From positions 310,001 to 374,000 of the forward strand of contig NZ_JASZYS010000006.1 of NCBI RefSeq assembly GCF_030316845.1: a DNA stretch of 64,000 nt, given 5' to 3'. Below are positions 21,081 through 29,577 of the stretch, in pieces. Source of the DNA: Variovorax davisae (GTDB taxonomy: Bacteria; Pseudomonadota; Gammaproteobacteria; Burkholderiales; Burkholderiaceae_C). The notes under the pieces were generated by a model that ran no database searches, was not told where the DNA came from, and saw nothing but the letters and a program-made list of their open reading frames with translations. The translations under genes and the position numbers were made by a program. Numbering within the stretch: position 1 is the first letter of the stretch; every line of letters starts with the position of its first letter.

Positions 21081-22826
21081 GGCGGCCCGGCCCTCGAATT
21101 CGTCGAGCACGTCGAGCGCCGTGACGCGCCGCCCGAAATAGCCGACGCGTTCCTGCAGCCCCTCGCCACGCAGGATGTCGCGCGCCGCCGCGTGCGCGGA
21201 GGCCAGCCGCAGCGCGATGCCGGCGGCGTGCAGCTGCGCGTGCAGCTTGGCCAGCATGCGCGCGCCGGCCAGGTCGATGTTGGCGGTGGTCGACAGGTCG
21301 CAGACCACGAGGCGCACCGGCTCGGTGGCGGCGCGGACCTTCGCGATCACCGTCTCCTGCACATGCTCCACGTTGAAGTAGAGCAGGGCAGCCTCGACCC
21401 GGAACACCAGCGCGCCGGCCACCGGCAGGTTGTCCGGGTTTCGCTCCATGTCCGAGAGGCCGCGGGTGCCGGGTATGCGGCCGAGGAAAGCCACGTGCGG
21501 GTGGGCGACCCGGCGGATCAGCAGCAGCAGCGAGGCGATCGCCGCCAGCATCACGCCCTTGAGGATGCCCAGCGCCAGCACGCCGGCGAAGGCGATCGCG
21601 GCGACGCCGAATTCGTAGCGGCTGGCCCGCCAGAGCGCGCGCAGCTGCGGGACGTCGAACAGGCCCTTGACCGCCACCAGCACGATGGCCGCCAGCACCA
21701 CGCTCGGCAGGTTGCGCAGCAGCGGCGCCAGGTACACCAGGCACAAGCCGATGGTGAGGGAGGCGAAGACCAGCGCCAGCGGCGTCTTCGCGCCGGCCTT
21801 GTCGTTGACCGAGGACTGCGACAGCCCGCCCGCGACCGGGTAGCCCTGGGCGAAGGCCACCGCCAGGTTGGCGGCGCCGAGGCCCAGCAGTTCCTGCCGG
21901 GCGTCGATCGCCTCGCCATGCCGCTCGGCCAGCGTGCGCGCGGCGGAGACGCCCTCGACATAGGCCAGCAGCAGGCAGGCGAAGGCCAGCGGCAGCACGT
22001 CGTCGATGTCGCGCAGGTGCAGGCTCGGCACCCGGATTTCGGGCAATCCCCGGTGCACCTCGCCCAGCACCGGCAGGCCGAGTCCGGCCAGCGGCGTGAC
22101 GGTGAGCGCCACGATCGACAGCACCACCACGACCAGCGCGACCGGCCGCCCGGGCAGCAGCTTGTCGCCCGCCAGCAGCAGGGCGAGCGCCGCCAGCCCG
22201 AAGGCCAGGACCGCGAAGCGCGTGTCGGGCAGCTGGCCCGCGAGCACCGCGATGCGCTCGAAGAAATGCTCCCCGCCGCCCTTGACGCCGAACAGCTTCG
22301 GCAGCTGCGTCATCGCGATCGTCAGCGCGGCGCCGGCCTTGAAGCCGAGCAGGATCGTCTCGCTGACGAAATTCATCAGCGAGCTCAGGCGCAGCACCCA
22401 GGCGAGGACGCTCAGCGCCGCCATCACCAGCGCGGTGAGCGCCGCGAGCTCCATGGCGCGCGCGGGATCGCCGGCGGCCATGGCGGCGGTCATGGTCGGC
22501 GCGATCAGGATCGAGATCGCCGAGGTCGGACCGATCGCGAGCTGGCGCGAGGAGCCGAACAGGGCGTAGAACAGCCCGCCGGCCAGATAGCCGTAGACGC
22601 CGCATTGCGGCGGCAGTCCGGCGAGCAGCACATAGGCCAGGGAGACCGGAATCGCATAGGCGGCCAGCGTGACGCCCGCGATGGCATCGCGTGGCAGCCA
22701 GGCGGCGCGGTACGCCGCCAGCCATTGGGCGGGCGGAAACGCCGCCCGCCAGCCGCTGGCGGGCGCGGGGGTGAGCGACGGCTCCTGCGCGCCAACGGTG
22801 GCGGGGTGCCCGGTGGTGTGCGACAT
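21066..22826 (-). CDS. SulP-family anion transporter with STAS domain
   Basis: A 586-residue inner-membrane protein. Membrane helices span about 45-440. The SulP signature regions are visible in YAIPVSLAYVLLAGLPPQCGVYG and GGLSQSSVNDKAGAKT. A cytoplasmic STAS domain fills about 455-580 (LVVCDLSTTANIDLAGARML). Family members import sulfate, bicarbonate or dicarboxylates; the substrate cannot be told here. The gene faces PPK2 across the second palindromic promoter module, so it is probably induced with it. STAS position DLSTTANIDLAG lacks the typical DSSG. Confidence 0.92.
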   Translation of the reverse strand: MSHTTGHPATVGAQEPSLTPAPASGWRAAFPPAQWLAAYRAAWLPRDAIAGVTLAAYAIPVSLAYVLLAGLPPQCGVYGYLAGGLFYALFGSSRQLAIGPTSAISILIAPTMTAAMAAGDPARAMELAALTALVMAALSVLAWVLRLSSLMNFVSETILLGFKAGAALTIAMTQLPKLFGVKGGGEHFFERIAVLAGQLPDTRFAVLAFGLAALALLLAGDKLLPGRPVALVVVVLSIVALTVTPLAGLGLPVLGEVHRGLPEIRVPSLHLRDIDDVLPLAFACLLLAYVEGVSAARTLAERHGEAIDARQELLGLGAANLAVAFAQGYPVAGGLSQSSVNDKAGAKTPLALVFASLTIGLCLVYLAPLLRNLPSVVLAAIVLVAVKGLFDVPQLRALWRASRYEFGVAAIAFAGVLALGILKGVMLAAIASLLLLIRRVAHPHVAFLGRIPGTRGLSDMERNPDNLPVAGALVFRVEAALLYFNVEHVQETVIAKVRAATEPVRLVVCDLSTTANIDLAGARMLAKLHAQLHAAGIALRLASAHAAARDILRGEGLQERVGYFGRRVTALDVLDEFEGRAASAAQ

Positions 22827-22852
22827 GCGGCCGGCCCTCTCGAAGGTGGATC

Positions 22853-22928
22853 AGCTTGCGCCGCGCCGCGCCAGCGAGGAAATCCGACCAAAGTAGGATT
22901 TGCGCCCCCGTTCGGCTGCGCTACGTTC
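22853..22928. promoter_or_regulatory. Divergent promoter module, copy 2 (16-bp palindrome with shared flanks)
   Basis: The centre at 22883-22898 reads TCCGACCAAAGTAGGA. AGCTTGCGCC starts at 22853, 28 bp before the core, and a TACGTT element at 22922-22927 begins 20 bp after it. All three spacings equal those of copy 1 at 12177-12252. It separates the SulP gene (minus) from PPK2 (plus). The spacing suits an activator bound at or just upstream of a -35 region. Confidence 0.7.
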
Positions 22929-22957
22929 GACGGCCAACAATGACGAGCGAGGCCGCC

Positions 22958-23824
22958 ATGCAGCAGAAACACCGACCGTCGGACAAGCAGGAGCAGGAAG
23001 CCGTTGCGGTGCGCGACGAGGCCAAGCCCAAGGATGGCGAGACCACCAAGGACAGACTCGGCCGCCGGCAGTACGACAAGGAGCTCGAGCGGTTGCACGT
23101 CGAGCTGGTCAAGCTGCAGCAGTGGGTGGTCCACAAGGGCCTGAAGGTGTGCATCGTGTTCGAGGGGCGCGACGGTGCGGGCAAGGGCGGCACCATCAAG
23201 GCGATCACCGAGCGGGTGAGTCCGCGCGTGTTCCGGGTGGTCGCGCTGTCCGCGCCGACCGAGCGCGAGAAGAGCCAGATGTACGTGCAGCGCTACCTGC
23301 CGCACCTGCCGGCGGCCGGCGAGGTGGTCATCTTCGACCGCAGCTGGTACAACCGCGCGGGGGTCGAGCGGGTCATGGGTTTCTGCAGCGACCAGGCGGT
23401 CAAGGGCTTCCTCGAGGCGATCCCGAAGGTCGAGCGGGTGATGGTCGATTCCGGGATCATCCTCATCAAGTACTGGCTCGAAGTGAGCCCCGAGGAGCAG
23501 ACCCGGCGGCTCGAGGAGCGCAGCGACGACGGGCGCAAGATCTGGAAGCTGACGCCGATGGACCTCAAGTCCTACAGCCGCTGGTACGACTACTCGCGCG
23601 CGCGGGACGACATGTTCGCGGCCTCCGACACCGAGTTCGCGCCGTGGAACGTCGCGCGGTCCGACGACAAGCGCCGGGCCCGCCTCAACATCATTTCGCA
23701 CTTGCTGGGCCAGGTGCCGTACCGGGAGGTGCATCGCGAGAAGGTCAAGCTGCCCAAGCGGCAGAAGGCGGAAGGCTACCGCGAGTCCAACCATCCGATG
23801 CGCTTCATCGAAGAGCGTTTCTGA
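22958..23824 (+). CDS. ppk2: Polyphosphate kinase 2
   Basis: A 288-residue PPK2 enzyme that moves phosphate between polyphosphate and nucleotides, usually making NTP or NDP from polyphosphate. The Walker A loop is FEGRDGAGKGGTIKA, the lid and Walker B regions are SQMYVQRYLP and VVIFDRSWYNRAGVERVMGF. An N-terminal charged tail precedes the single catalytic domain. Two ATGs are possible, at 22940 and 22958; GCGAGG favours the second. With SulP opposite and AckA nearby, it would provide ATP or GTP from polyphosphate when respiration is limited. Confidence 0.94.
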   Translation: MQQKHRPSDKQEQEAVAVRDEAKPKDGETTKDRLGRRQYDKELERLHVELVKLQQWVVHKGLKVCIVFEGRDGAGKGGTIKAITERVSPRVFRVVALSAPTEREKSQMYVQRYLPHLPAAGEVVIFDRSWYNRAGVERVMGFCSDQAVKGFLEAIPKVERVMVDSGIILIKYWLEVSPEEQTRRLEERSDDGRKIWKLTPMDLKSYSRWYDYSRARDDMFAASDTEFAPWNVARSDDKRRARLNIISHLLGQVPYREVHREKVKLPKRQKAEGYRESNHPMRFIEERF

Positions 23825-23880
23825 AGAGAAGCCGGCCAGCCCGCCACACCGGGAACCCACGCATGCCCCTCTTCAATTGC

Positions 23881-24345
23881 CTACCCGCTGGCCGCGGTCT
23901 CCGGCGCCTGGACCAGCAGGACCGGCACCGTCGTGAGGCGCAGCACCTGCTGCGCCTCGCTGCCCCACAGGATGCGCTCGATGCCCTTGCGGCCGCGGGT
24001 GCCGGCCACGATGAGGTCGGCCTTCCAGTCCATGGCGTCCTGCGCGACCAGCTCCGACAGGTGCAGGGTGAGCGAAGCCAGCAGCTGCGTCTCCACGGCC
24101 TCGGCGCCGAGGCGCTCGGCGCGCTGGCGGGCCTGCTGCAGCAGGGCTTCGCCTTCCTCCTTCATCCTGGGCAGCAGCGTGGCATAGGAAGCGTGCGAGG
24201 CATGGCCGGGCGTGCGGCCGAAGCGGTTGAGCCCATGCACCAGCCGCAGCGCCGCGCCGTGCGCGAGGGCGAGGCGCACGGCCTCGTCGAGCCCGCGCAG
24301 CGAGGTCTCGCTGCCGTCGAGAGGGACAAGGATTCGCTGGTACAT
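23881..24345 (-). CDS. Universal stress protein (UspA family)
   Basis: A 154-residue Usp domain beginning MYQRILVPLDGSETSLRGLD. The ATP-binding motif appears as AGTRGRKGIERILWGSEAQQVLR (G-x2-G-x9-G-S pattern), so it is of the nucleotide-binding type. It is convergent with ppk2 and likely part of the same stress island. Family members support survival under starvation or low oxygen; the partner is unknown. Confidence 0.93.
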   Translation of the reverse strand: MYQRILVPLDGSETSLRGLDEAVRLALAHGAALRLVHGLNRFGRTPGHASHASYATLLPRMKEEGEALLQQARQRAERLGAEAVETQLLASLTLHLSELVAQDAMDWKADLIVAGTRGRKGIERILWGSEAQQVLRLTTVPVLLVQAPETAASG

Positions 24346-24427
24346 GGCCGGCCTTTGCTGCGTCGATCGACGGCCTGCATCGTGACGCTTCCGGCAACGG
24401 CTTGCAACCCGGCCTGATGGGAACACC

Positions 24428-25000
24428 ATGACTCTCGCATCCAGGGACTCCGCAGTGAAGCGCCTCCGCCCGCCGCACCTGCTGGGCCTCGGCGCGCTCG
24501 CCGCGGCGCCGGCCGCGAACGCCTCCTTCCTGCCGCCCGAGATGATGGCCTCCGTCGCGACCGGCATCGCCTGGTTCGTCGTCTTCGTGGTGCCCATCGC
24601 CGTGATCGTGCTGTTCTGGATGGTGCACGTGCTGCCCGAGAAGATCGCGCACAAGCGGCATCACCCGCAGCGCGATGCCATCAAGACGCTGTGCCTGCTC
24701 TCGCTGGTGTTCGGCGGCATGCTGTGGCCGCTGGCCTGGCTGTGGGCCTTCGTCAAGCCGGTGGGCTACCAGGCCGCCTACGGCACCGAGAAGCACGACG
24801 ACTACTTCCGCGAGCAGAGCGAGAAGGCCCACGCGGGCGAGCTGCTGGAGCACGAGATCGCGCACCTGCGCGAGGAACTCGATGCGATGGAGGCCAAGGG
24901 CGCACTGTCCGCCGAACTCAAGCAGGTGCGCCGGAACCTGGCCGCGGCGCTGCAGGCGCGGCGCGCCGAAGCAGAGGCCACCAGAGACGCGAGCATCTGA
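24428..25000 (+). CDS. DUF3302 inner-membrane protein (YiaW-like)
   Basis: A 190-residue membrane protein. Two hydrophobic helices (about 45-68, WFVVFVVPIAVIVLFWMVHV, and 87-108) are separated by a basic loop, KIAHKRHHPQRD. A C-terminal coiled coil follows (about 135-185). In E. coli the yiaW and yiaV genes form the same pair, and here the stop overlaps the HlyD-like ATG by one base. It probably assists the adaptor protein in the membrane; its biochemical role is unknown. Confidence 0.8.
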   Translation: MTLASRDSAVKRLRPPHLLGLGALAAAPAANASFLPPEMMASVATGIAWFVVFVVPIAVIVLFWMVHVLPEKIAHKRHHPQRDAIKTLCLLSLVFGGMLWPLAWLWAFVKPVGYQAAYGTEKHDDYFREQSEKAHAGELLEHEIAHLREELDAMEAKGALSAELKQVRRNLAAALQARRAEAEATRDASI

Positions 25001-26220
25001 TGGACATCCTCCTCCTCGGCATCTATGCCTTCTTCGTCTGGCTGATCTTCATCAAGCTCAAGTGGCTGCCATGGAACACCGCCTGGCAGGTCACGGTGGT
25101 GATCATCCCGATCGTCGCGCTGTCGATCCTGATCCTCACGCTCAATGTCGTCGCGCCGTCGACCGCCGACGTGCGCGTGCTCAAGTACGTGGTGCAGGTG
25201 GTGCCGCAGGTGCGCGGCCGCGTGCTCGAGGTGCCGGTGGAGCCCAACCGGCTGGTGAAGAAGGGCGAGCTGCTGTTTCGCATCGACCCGACCCAGTACG
25301 AGAACGAGCTCAACGCCGCCAAGGCCAAGCTGGCGTCCGACGAGGCGAAGTTCGCGGCCGCCGGCGCGGCCCTGGTCGATGCCTCGGCCGGCGCACGCCA
25401 GCTGCAGGAGCAGCTCAAGGGCGCCACCGGCCAGGTCAGGGCGCTGCAGCCCAAGCTCGAACTGGCCCGCCTGCGGGTGCGCCAGAACCGCGAACTGGTC
25501 GCCACCGGCGCGGGCGAGCGCTTCGCGCTCGAGCAGGCCGAATCCACGCTGGCCGAGTTGCAGGGCCAGATCGCCTCGGTGACCGCGAGCGAGACGCAGG
25601 TCTCGCAGCGGCTGGCGGCGCAGGTCAATGGCGAGCAGGCCTCGGTCGCCACCGCGCGGGCCCAGCTCGCGACCGCCAAGGCCCAGGTCGACCTCAGCCG
25701 GGCCGAGCTCGGCAACGCGCAATGGAACCTCGACCAGACGGCCGTCTTCGCGCCCTCCAACGGCTATGCGATCAATGTCCAGCTGCGGCCGGGCTCCTTC
25801 GTCGCTTCGATTCCGCTGACGCCGGCGATGAGTTTCGTCGAGGAGACCTACCAGGTGATCGCGCTCTTCGACCAGAACGAGCTGCGGCTGGTCGAGCCCG
25901 GCAACAAGGCGGAGTTCACGCTCAAGACCTATCCCGGCCGCATGATCGGCGCGACGGTCGATTCCATCGTCTGGGCCCAGGGCCAGGGGCAGGTGGCGCA
26001 ATCGGGCAACCTGCCGCAGACCGGCGCGTTCCCGCAGGTGCCGGGCCGCTTTCCGGTCAAGCTGATCGTCGACGCGCCCGACGCCGGGCTCTTTCTCGCC
26101 GCCGGCGCGGACGGGCAGGGCGCGATCTACACCGAGCATGTCGCGGCGATCCATATCCTGCGCATGGTGATCCTGCGCGTCGGCTCGATCACCAACTACC
26201 TCGTGCTGAAACTGCACTGA
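25000..26220 (+). CDS. HlyD/EmrA-like membrane fusion (adaptor) protein
   Basis: A 406-residue adaptor of the YiaV type. Two N-terminal membrane helices (about 2-18 and 28-50) are followed by a biotinyl-lipoyl-like motif (VPQVRGRVLEVPVEPNRLVK), a coiled-coil hairpin (about 105-225), and a second beta half (NGYAINVQLRPGSFVAS). It would bridge the periplasm to the outer-membrane protein encoded next. Both neighbours overlap it by one base (TGATG). No RND, MFS or ABC pump gene is present, which is unusual for a tripartite exporter. Confidence 0.9.
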   Translation: MDILLLGIYAFFVWLIFIKLKWLPWNTAWQVTVVIIPIVALSILILTLNVVAPSTADVRVLKYVVQVVPQVRGRVLEVPVEPNRLVKKGELLFRIDPTQYENELNAAKAKLASDEAKFAAAGAALVDASAGARQLQEQLKGATGQVRALQPKLELARLRVRQNRELVATGAGERFALEQAESTLAELQGQIASVTASETQVSQRLAAQVNGEQASVATARAQLATAKAQVDLSRAELGNAQWNLDQTAVFAPSNGYAINVQLRPGSFVASIPLTPAMSFVEETYQVIALFDQNELRLVEPGNKAEFTLKTYPGRMIGATVDSIVWAQGQGQVAQSGNLPQTGAFPQVPGRFPVKLIVDAPDAGLFLAAGADGQGAIYTEHVAAIHILRMVILRVGSITNYLVLKLH

Positions 26221-27599
26221 TGTCCATGCCGTCGCTTCGTCCCTCGGTCCTGGCAGCGTCGCTCGCGGCGGCGCTGGCGGGCTGCGCACTGCAGGCGCCG
26301 CCGACGGCCGACGCGCTGCGCAGCGAAGTGCTGCCGCAGGCGCCGCTGCCCGACGCCTTCCGGGCCGGTGGCGGCGTGTCCGCGGCGGTGGCGGACCGCT
26401 GGCTCGCTTCCTTCGGGCAGCCGCAGCTGACGGCGCTGGTCGACGAAGCGCTGGCCTACAACGCCGACCTGCGGGTCGCCGCGGCCCGGGTCGAGCAGGC
26501 CGCGGGCTATGTCAAGGTGGCGTCCGCCAGCCTGCTGCCGTCGGTGGGCGTGATCGGCCTGGGCGGCGGCAAGTCGGGCGGGGGCGGCGGGCTGGACGGG
26601 ATCTTCCTCAATGCGTCGCTCGAGCTCGACGTCTGGGGCCGGGTGCGCTATGGCAGTGCGGCGGCCCGCGAGCAGCTTGCCGCCGCCGAGGCCGACTTCG
26701 CCTATGCGCGCCAGTCGCTGGCCGCGATGGTCGCCAAGAGCTGGTTCCTGGCGATCGAGGCCGGCATGCAGCGGGCGATCGCGAAGGATTCGCTCGGGTC
26801 GTCGGAGACGCTGATGCGCATGGCCGACGACCGGCTGCGCGTCGGCAGCGGCACGGCGTTGTCGTCGGCGCAGGCGCGCGCGAGCGTCGGCACCTACCGC
26901 GACACGCTGAGGCAGGTCGAGCTGTCGCGCGAGCAGGCGTTGCGCGCGCTCGAACTGCTCGTCGGCCGCTACCCGGCGGCCGAGATCGCGGTCGCCGACC
27001 AGCTGGCGCCGATGCCGCCGCCCTTGCCTGTCGGCGTGCCGTCCGAACTGCTGGAGCGCCGCCCCGACATGGTGGCGGCCGAGCGCCGCGTGGCCGCGGC
27101 CTTCAACCGAGTGGGCGAAGCCAAGGCGGCGCAACTGCCGAAGATCAGCCTGACGGCCGGCGGCAGCAACGTGTCGAGCGAACTGATCGTGCTGAAGGAC
27201 GTCAGCAGCCCGGTGTGGAGCCTGGGCGCGAACCTGATCGCGCCGATCTACCAGGGCGGCGCCCTGCGGGCGCAGGTCGAGATCCGGTCGGCCGAGCAGA
27301 AGCAGGCGGTGGCCGAATATGCGCGTGCCGGGCAGAAGGCGTTCAGCGAGGTGGAAACCGCGCTGGGCACGGAATCGATCCTGCGCGAGCGCGAGGCGAT
27401 CCTGGCCAGCACGATCCGCGACAACGAAGAGGCGCTCAAGCTGGCGCGGATCCAGTACCAGGTGGGTTCGGCGGACCTGCGCACGGTCGAGCAGAGCCAG
27501 CTGGCGCTCTATGCGGCGCGGACCTCGAGGCTGCGGGTGCAGAGCGAGCAGCTGGCCCAGCGCACGAACCTGTACCTGGCCCTGGGTGGCGGGGTCTAG
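26220..27599 (+). CDS. NodT-type outer-membrane efflux lipoprotein
   Basis: A 459-residue TolC/OprM-family channel. The lipoprotein signal ends ALAGC with Cys22. Two outer-membrane-factor repeats are visible: ALAYNADLRVAAARVEQA opens the first, and ERRPDMVAAERRVAAAFNRV opens the second. It would form the outer-membrane exit duct for the adjacent HlyD-like adaptor. Its start overlaps the adaptor stop (TGATG), so the three genes are translationally coupled. Confidence 0.92.
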   Translation: MSMPSLRPSVLAASLAAALAGCALQAPPTADALRSEVLPQAPLPDAFRAGGGVSAAVADRWLASFGQPQLTALVDEALAYNADLRVAAARVEQAAGYVKVASASLLPSVGVIGLGGGKSGGGGGLDGIFLNASLELDVWGRVRYGSAAAREQLAAAEADFAYARQSLAAMVAKSWFLAIEAGMQRAIAKDSLGSSETLMRMADDRLRVGSGTALSSAQARASVGTYRDTLRQVELSREQALRALELLVGRYPAAEIAVADQLAPMPPPLPVGVPSELLERRPDMVAAERRVAAAFNRVGEAKAAQLPKISLTAGGSNVSSELIVLKDVSSPVWSLGANLIAPIYQGGALRAQVEIRSAEQKQAVAEYARAGQKAFSEVETALGTESILREREAILASTIRDNEEALKLARIQYQVGSADLRTVEQSQLALYAARTSRLRVQSEQLAQRTNLYLALGGGV

Positions 27600-27633
27600 C
27601 GCGATGGTGTACACGCACCGATGGGAGACACGA

Positions 27634-27984
27634 TTGAAGACCAGCATCACTTTCTTGCGGGCCGCACTGTTGGGTGCCGCCCTGATCGCCAGTGGCTGTT
27701 ACTACCCGCCGCCCGCGTACCCCGTGCCGGTGGCGGCCCCGGCGAGCTTCGACCGCTCTTTCTCGGCCGCAGCCGGCGCGATGCGCGACCAGGGGCTGGC
27801 GATCGGGACCGAAGACCGCGCCGCGGGCATGATCATCGGCAGCGCGGGCAGCGCCACGGTGTCGGCCAGCGTGCGCCGGCAGGCGGACGGCAGCGTGCGG
27901 GTCCAGTTCGACGCCACCGGGGCGCGCGATCCCGCGCTCATCGATCGAATCTCGCGCAGCTACGACGCCCGCATGGGCCGCTGA
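27634..27984 (+). CDS. Small outer-membrane or periplasmic lipoprotein, unknown function
   Basis: A 116-residue lipoprotein precursor. From the TTG at 27634 (GGGAGA upstream) the signal is MKTSITFLRAALLGAALIAS followed by GC, giving lipid attachment at Cys22. The ATG at 27604 is an in-frame alternative that adds ten residues and lacks a ribosome site. The mature part starts with a Tyr/Pro-rich stretch (YYPPPAYPVP) and holds an alpha/beta-like domain. It follows the NodT gene closely and may be an accessory envelope protein. Confidence 0.72.
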   Translation: MKTSITFLRAALLGAALIASGCYYPPPAYPVPVAAPASFDRSFSAAAGAMRDQGLAIGTEDRAAGMIIGSAGSATVSASVRRQADGSVRVQFDATGARDPALIDRISRSYDARMGR

Positions 27985-28009
27985 CCCCGTCCCGCCAACG
28001 GATCGGCAA

Positions 28010-28038
28010 TTGCGGCCTTTCGCCTAGCCCCGTATGCT
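28010..28038 (+). promoter_or_regulatory. Candidate sigma-70 promoter for the DUF3300 gene
   Basis: TTGCGG (28010-28015) and TATGCT (28033-28038) are separated by 17 bp, and the ATG follows at 28064 with AAGAGGAG between. Matches to consensus are 4 of 6 in each hexamer with ideal spacing. It would give a leader of about 20 nt. Confidence 0.4.
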
Positions 28039-28063
28039 GCATCCAACCCGAAGAGGAGTGCCC

Positions 28064-29524
28064 ATGTTCTCTGTTGCGACCCGCTTCACGCGCATGCTGG
28101 CAGTGACGATCTCGCTGCTGGTGTCGGCGTCCCTGGTGACGGCGCAGCAGGCGCCCACCTTCAGCCGGGAACAGCTCGACCAGATGATGGCGCCCATCGC
28201 GCTCTATCCGGATTCGCTGCTGTCGCAGGTGCTGATGGCCGCCACCTATCCGGCCGACGTGGTCGACGCCGCGAAATGGTCGAAAGCCAACTCCAAGCAG
28301 CAGGGCGATGCCGCCGTGAAAGCGGTGCAGGACAAGCCCTGGGACCCGAGCGTGCAGTCGCTGGTCGCCTTTCCGCAGGTGATCCAGATGATGGGCGACC
28401 AGCCCGACTGGACGCAGAATCTCGGCGACGCCTTCCTCGCCTCGTCCAAGGACGTGCTCGACTCGGCCCAGCGGCTGCGGACCAAGGCCCAGCAGCAGGG
28501 CAGCCTCAAGACCACCGAGCAGCAGAAGGTCATCGTCGAGCAGGAGCCGCAGACGCAGCAGACGGTGATCAAGATCGAGCCCACCAACCCGGAGGTGGTC
28601 TACGTGCCGGCCTACAACCCGACCGTGGTCTATGGCGCCTGGCCCTATCCGGCCTACCCGCCCTACTACTACCCGCCCTATCCGGCCTACTACCCGGGTG
28701 CCGCGCTCGCCACGGGCATCGCCTTCGGCGTCGGCGTGGCCGCCGTGGGCGCGCTCTGGGGCAATGCGAACTGGGGCGGCGGCAATGTCAACGTCAACGT
28801 CAACCGCTACAACAGCATCAACAGCAATCGCCAGATTTCGGCGAACCAGACCAACTTCCAGCACAACGCCGCCAACCGCAAGGGCGTGCCGTACCGCGAT
28901 TCGCGCAGCCAGCAGCAGTACGGCCGCAACGCCGGCGATCCGGGCCAGCGCCAGGACTACCGCGGCCGCGACAACGCGGGCCGCGATGCGCAGCGGCAGC
29001 AGGCGCAGTCCTCGCTGCAGCAGCGGGGCATGGACCCGGGTCAGGGCCGAGAGAACCTGCGCAACGACCCCGGCACCCGCGAACGGGCGCAGCAGGCCGT
29101 CGACCGCGGCGGCCAGCGGGGCGGCCAGGGCGGGGCCGGCGGCGGCCTTGACCGCGGCGGGCAGGGGCAGGGCGGCGGCTTCGACCGCGGCGGCGCCGGC
29201 GGCCGCGAGCAGGTCCAGCATCGTGGCGGTTCCGACAACGCCCTGCGCGGCGCGGGCGACGGCGGCGCCCAGGCGCGGCAGCAGGCCGATCGCGGCAACG
29301 CGAGCCGCCAGTCGATGGGCGGGGCCGGTGGCGGCGGCGCCGGCGCGCGCGCGGGCGGCGGTGGCTATGGAGGGGGCGGTGCGCATGCCGGCGGCGGTGC
29401 GCGCCCGAGCGGCGGATCCTATGGCGGCGCCCATGCCGGCGGTGGCGCCCGCGCCGGCGGCGGTGGCGGCGGCATGAGGGGCGGTGGTGGCGGCGGACGC
29501 GGCGGCGGCGGAGGCCGGCGCTAG
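28064..29524 (+). CDS. DUF3300 exported protein with Gly-rich tail
   Basis: A 486-residue exported protein. A Sec signal (1-28, SLLVSASLVTAQQ) precedes a DUF3300 domain (about 30-220) with LDQMMAPIALYPDSLLSQVL and VVYVPAYNPTVVYG. A Tyr/Pro-rich run and a hydrophobic segment (GAALATGIAFGVGVAAVGAL) follow. The tail from about 260 is Arg/Gln/Asn-rich, then almost pure Gly/Ala/Arg to the end. The domain is widespread and usually next to DUF2950, as here, but its function is not established. The low-complexity tail could be disordered or bind nucleic acid or polyanions. Confidence 0.85.
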   Translation: MFSVATRFTRMLAVTISLLVSASLVTAQQAPTFSREQLDQMMAPIALYPDSLLSQVLMAATYPADVVDAAKWSKANSKQQGDAAVKAVQDKPWDPSVQSLVAFPQVIQMMGDQPDWTQNLGDAFLASSKDVLDSAQRLRTKAQQQGSLKTTEQQKVIVEQEPQTQQTVIKIEPTNPEVVYVPAYNPTVVYGAWPYPAYPPYYYPPYPAYYPGAALATGIAFGVGVAAVGALWGNANWGGGNVNVNVNRYNSINSNRQISANQTNFQHNAANRKGVPYRDSRSQQQYGRNAGDPGQRQDYRGRDNAGRDAQRQQAQSSLQQRGMDPGQGRENLRNDPGTRERAQQAVDRGGQRGGQGGAGGGLDRGGQGQGGGFDRGGAGGREQVQHRGGSDNALRGAGDGGAQARQQADRGNASRQSMGGAGGGGAGARAGGGGYGGGGAHAGGGARPSGGSYGGAHAGGGARAGGGGGGMRGGGGGGRGGGGGRR

Positions 29525-29577
29525 GCGCACGTGCGATGACGGCGATGAACCCACTCCACTTCATGCGAGGCTCGAAC

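Noticed and set aside
16358..21124. 1588-codon open frame on the plus strand
   Set aside because: It is the +2 frame of pflB, pflA and the exchanger. The translation is low in hydrophobic residues and lacks domains.
29040..29520. Repetitive GGC-rich DNA that looks like a tandem repeat array
   Set aside because: It is coding for the Gly/Ala/Arg tail of the DUF3300 protein; units vary in length and there are no spacers, so it is not CRISPR.
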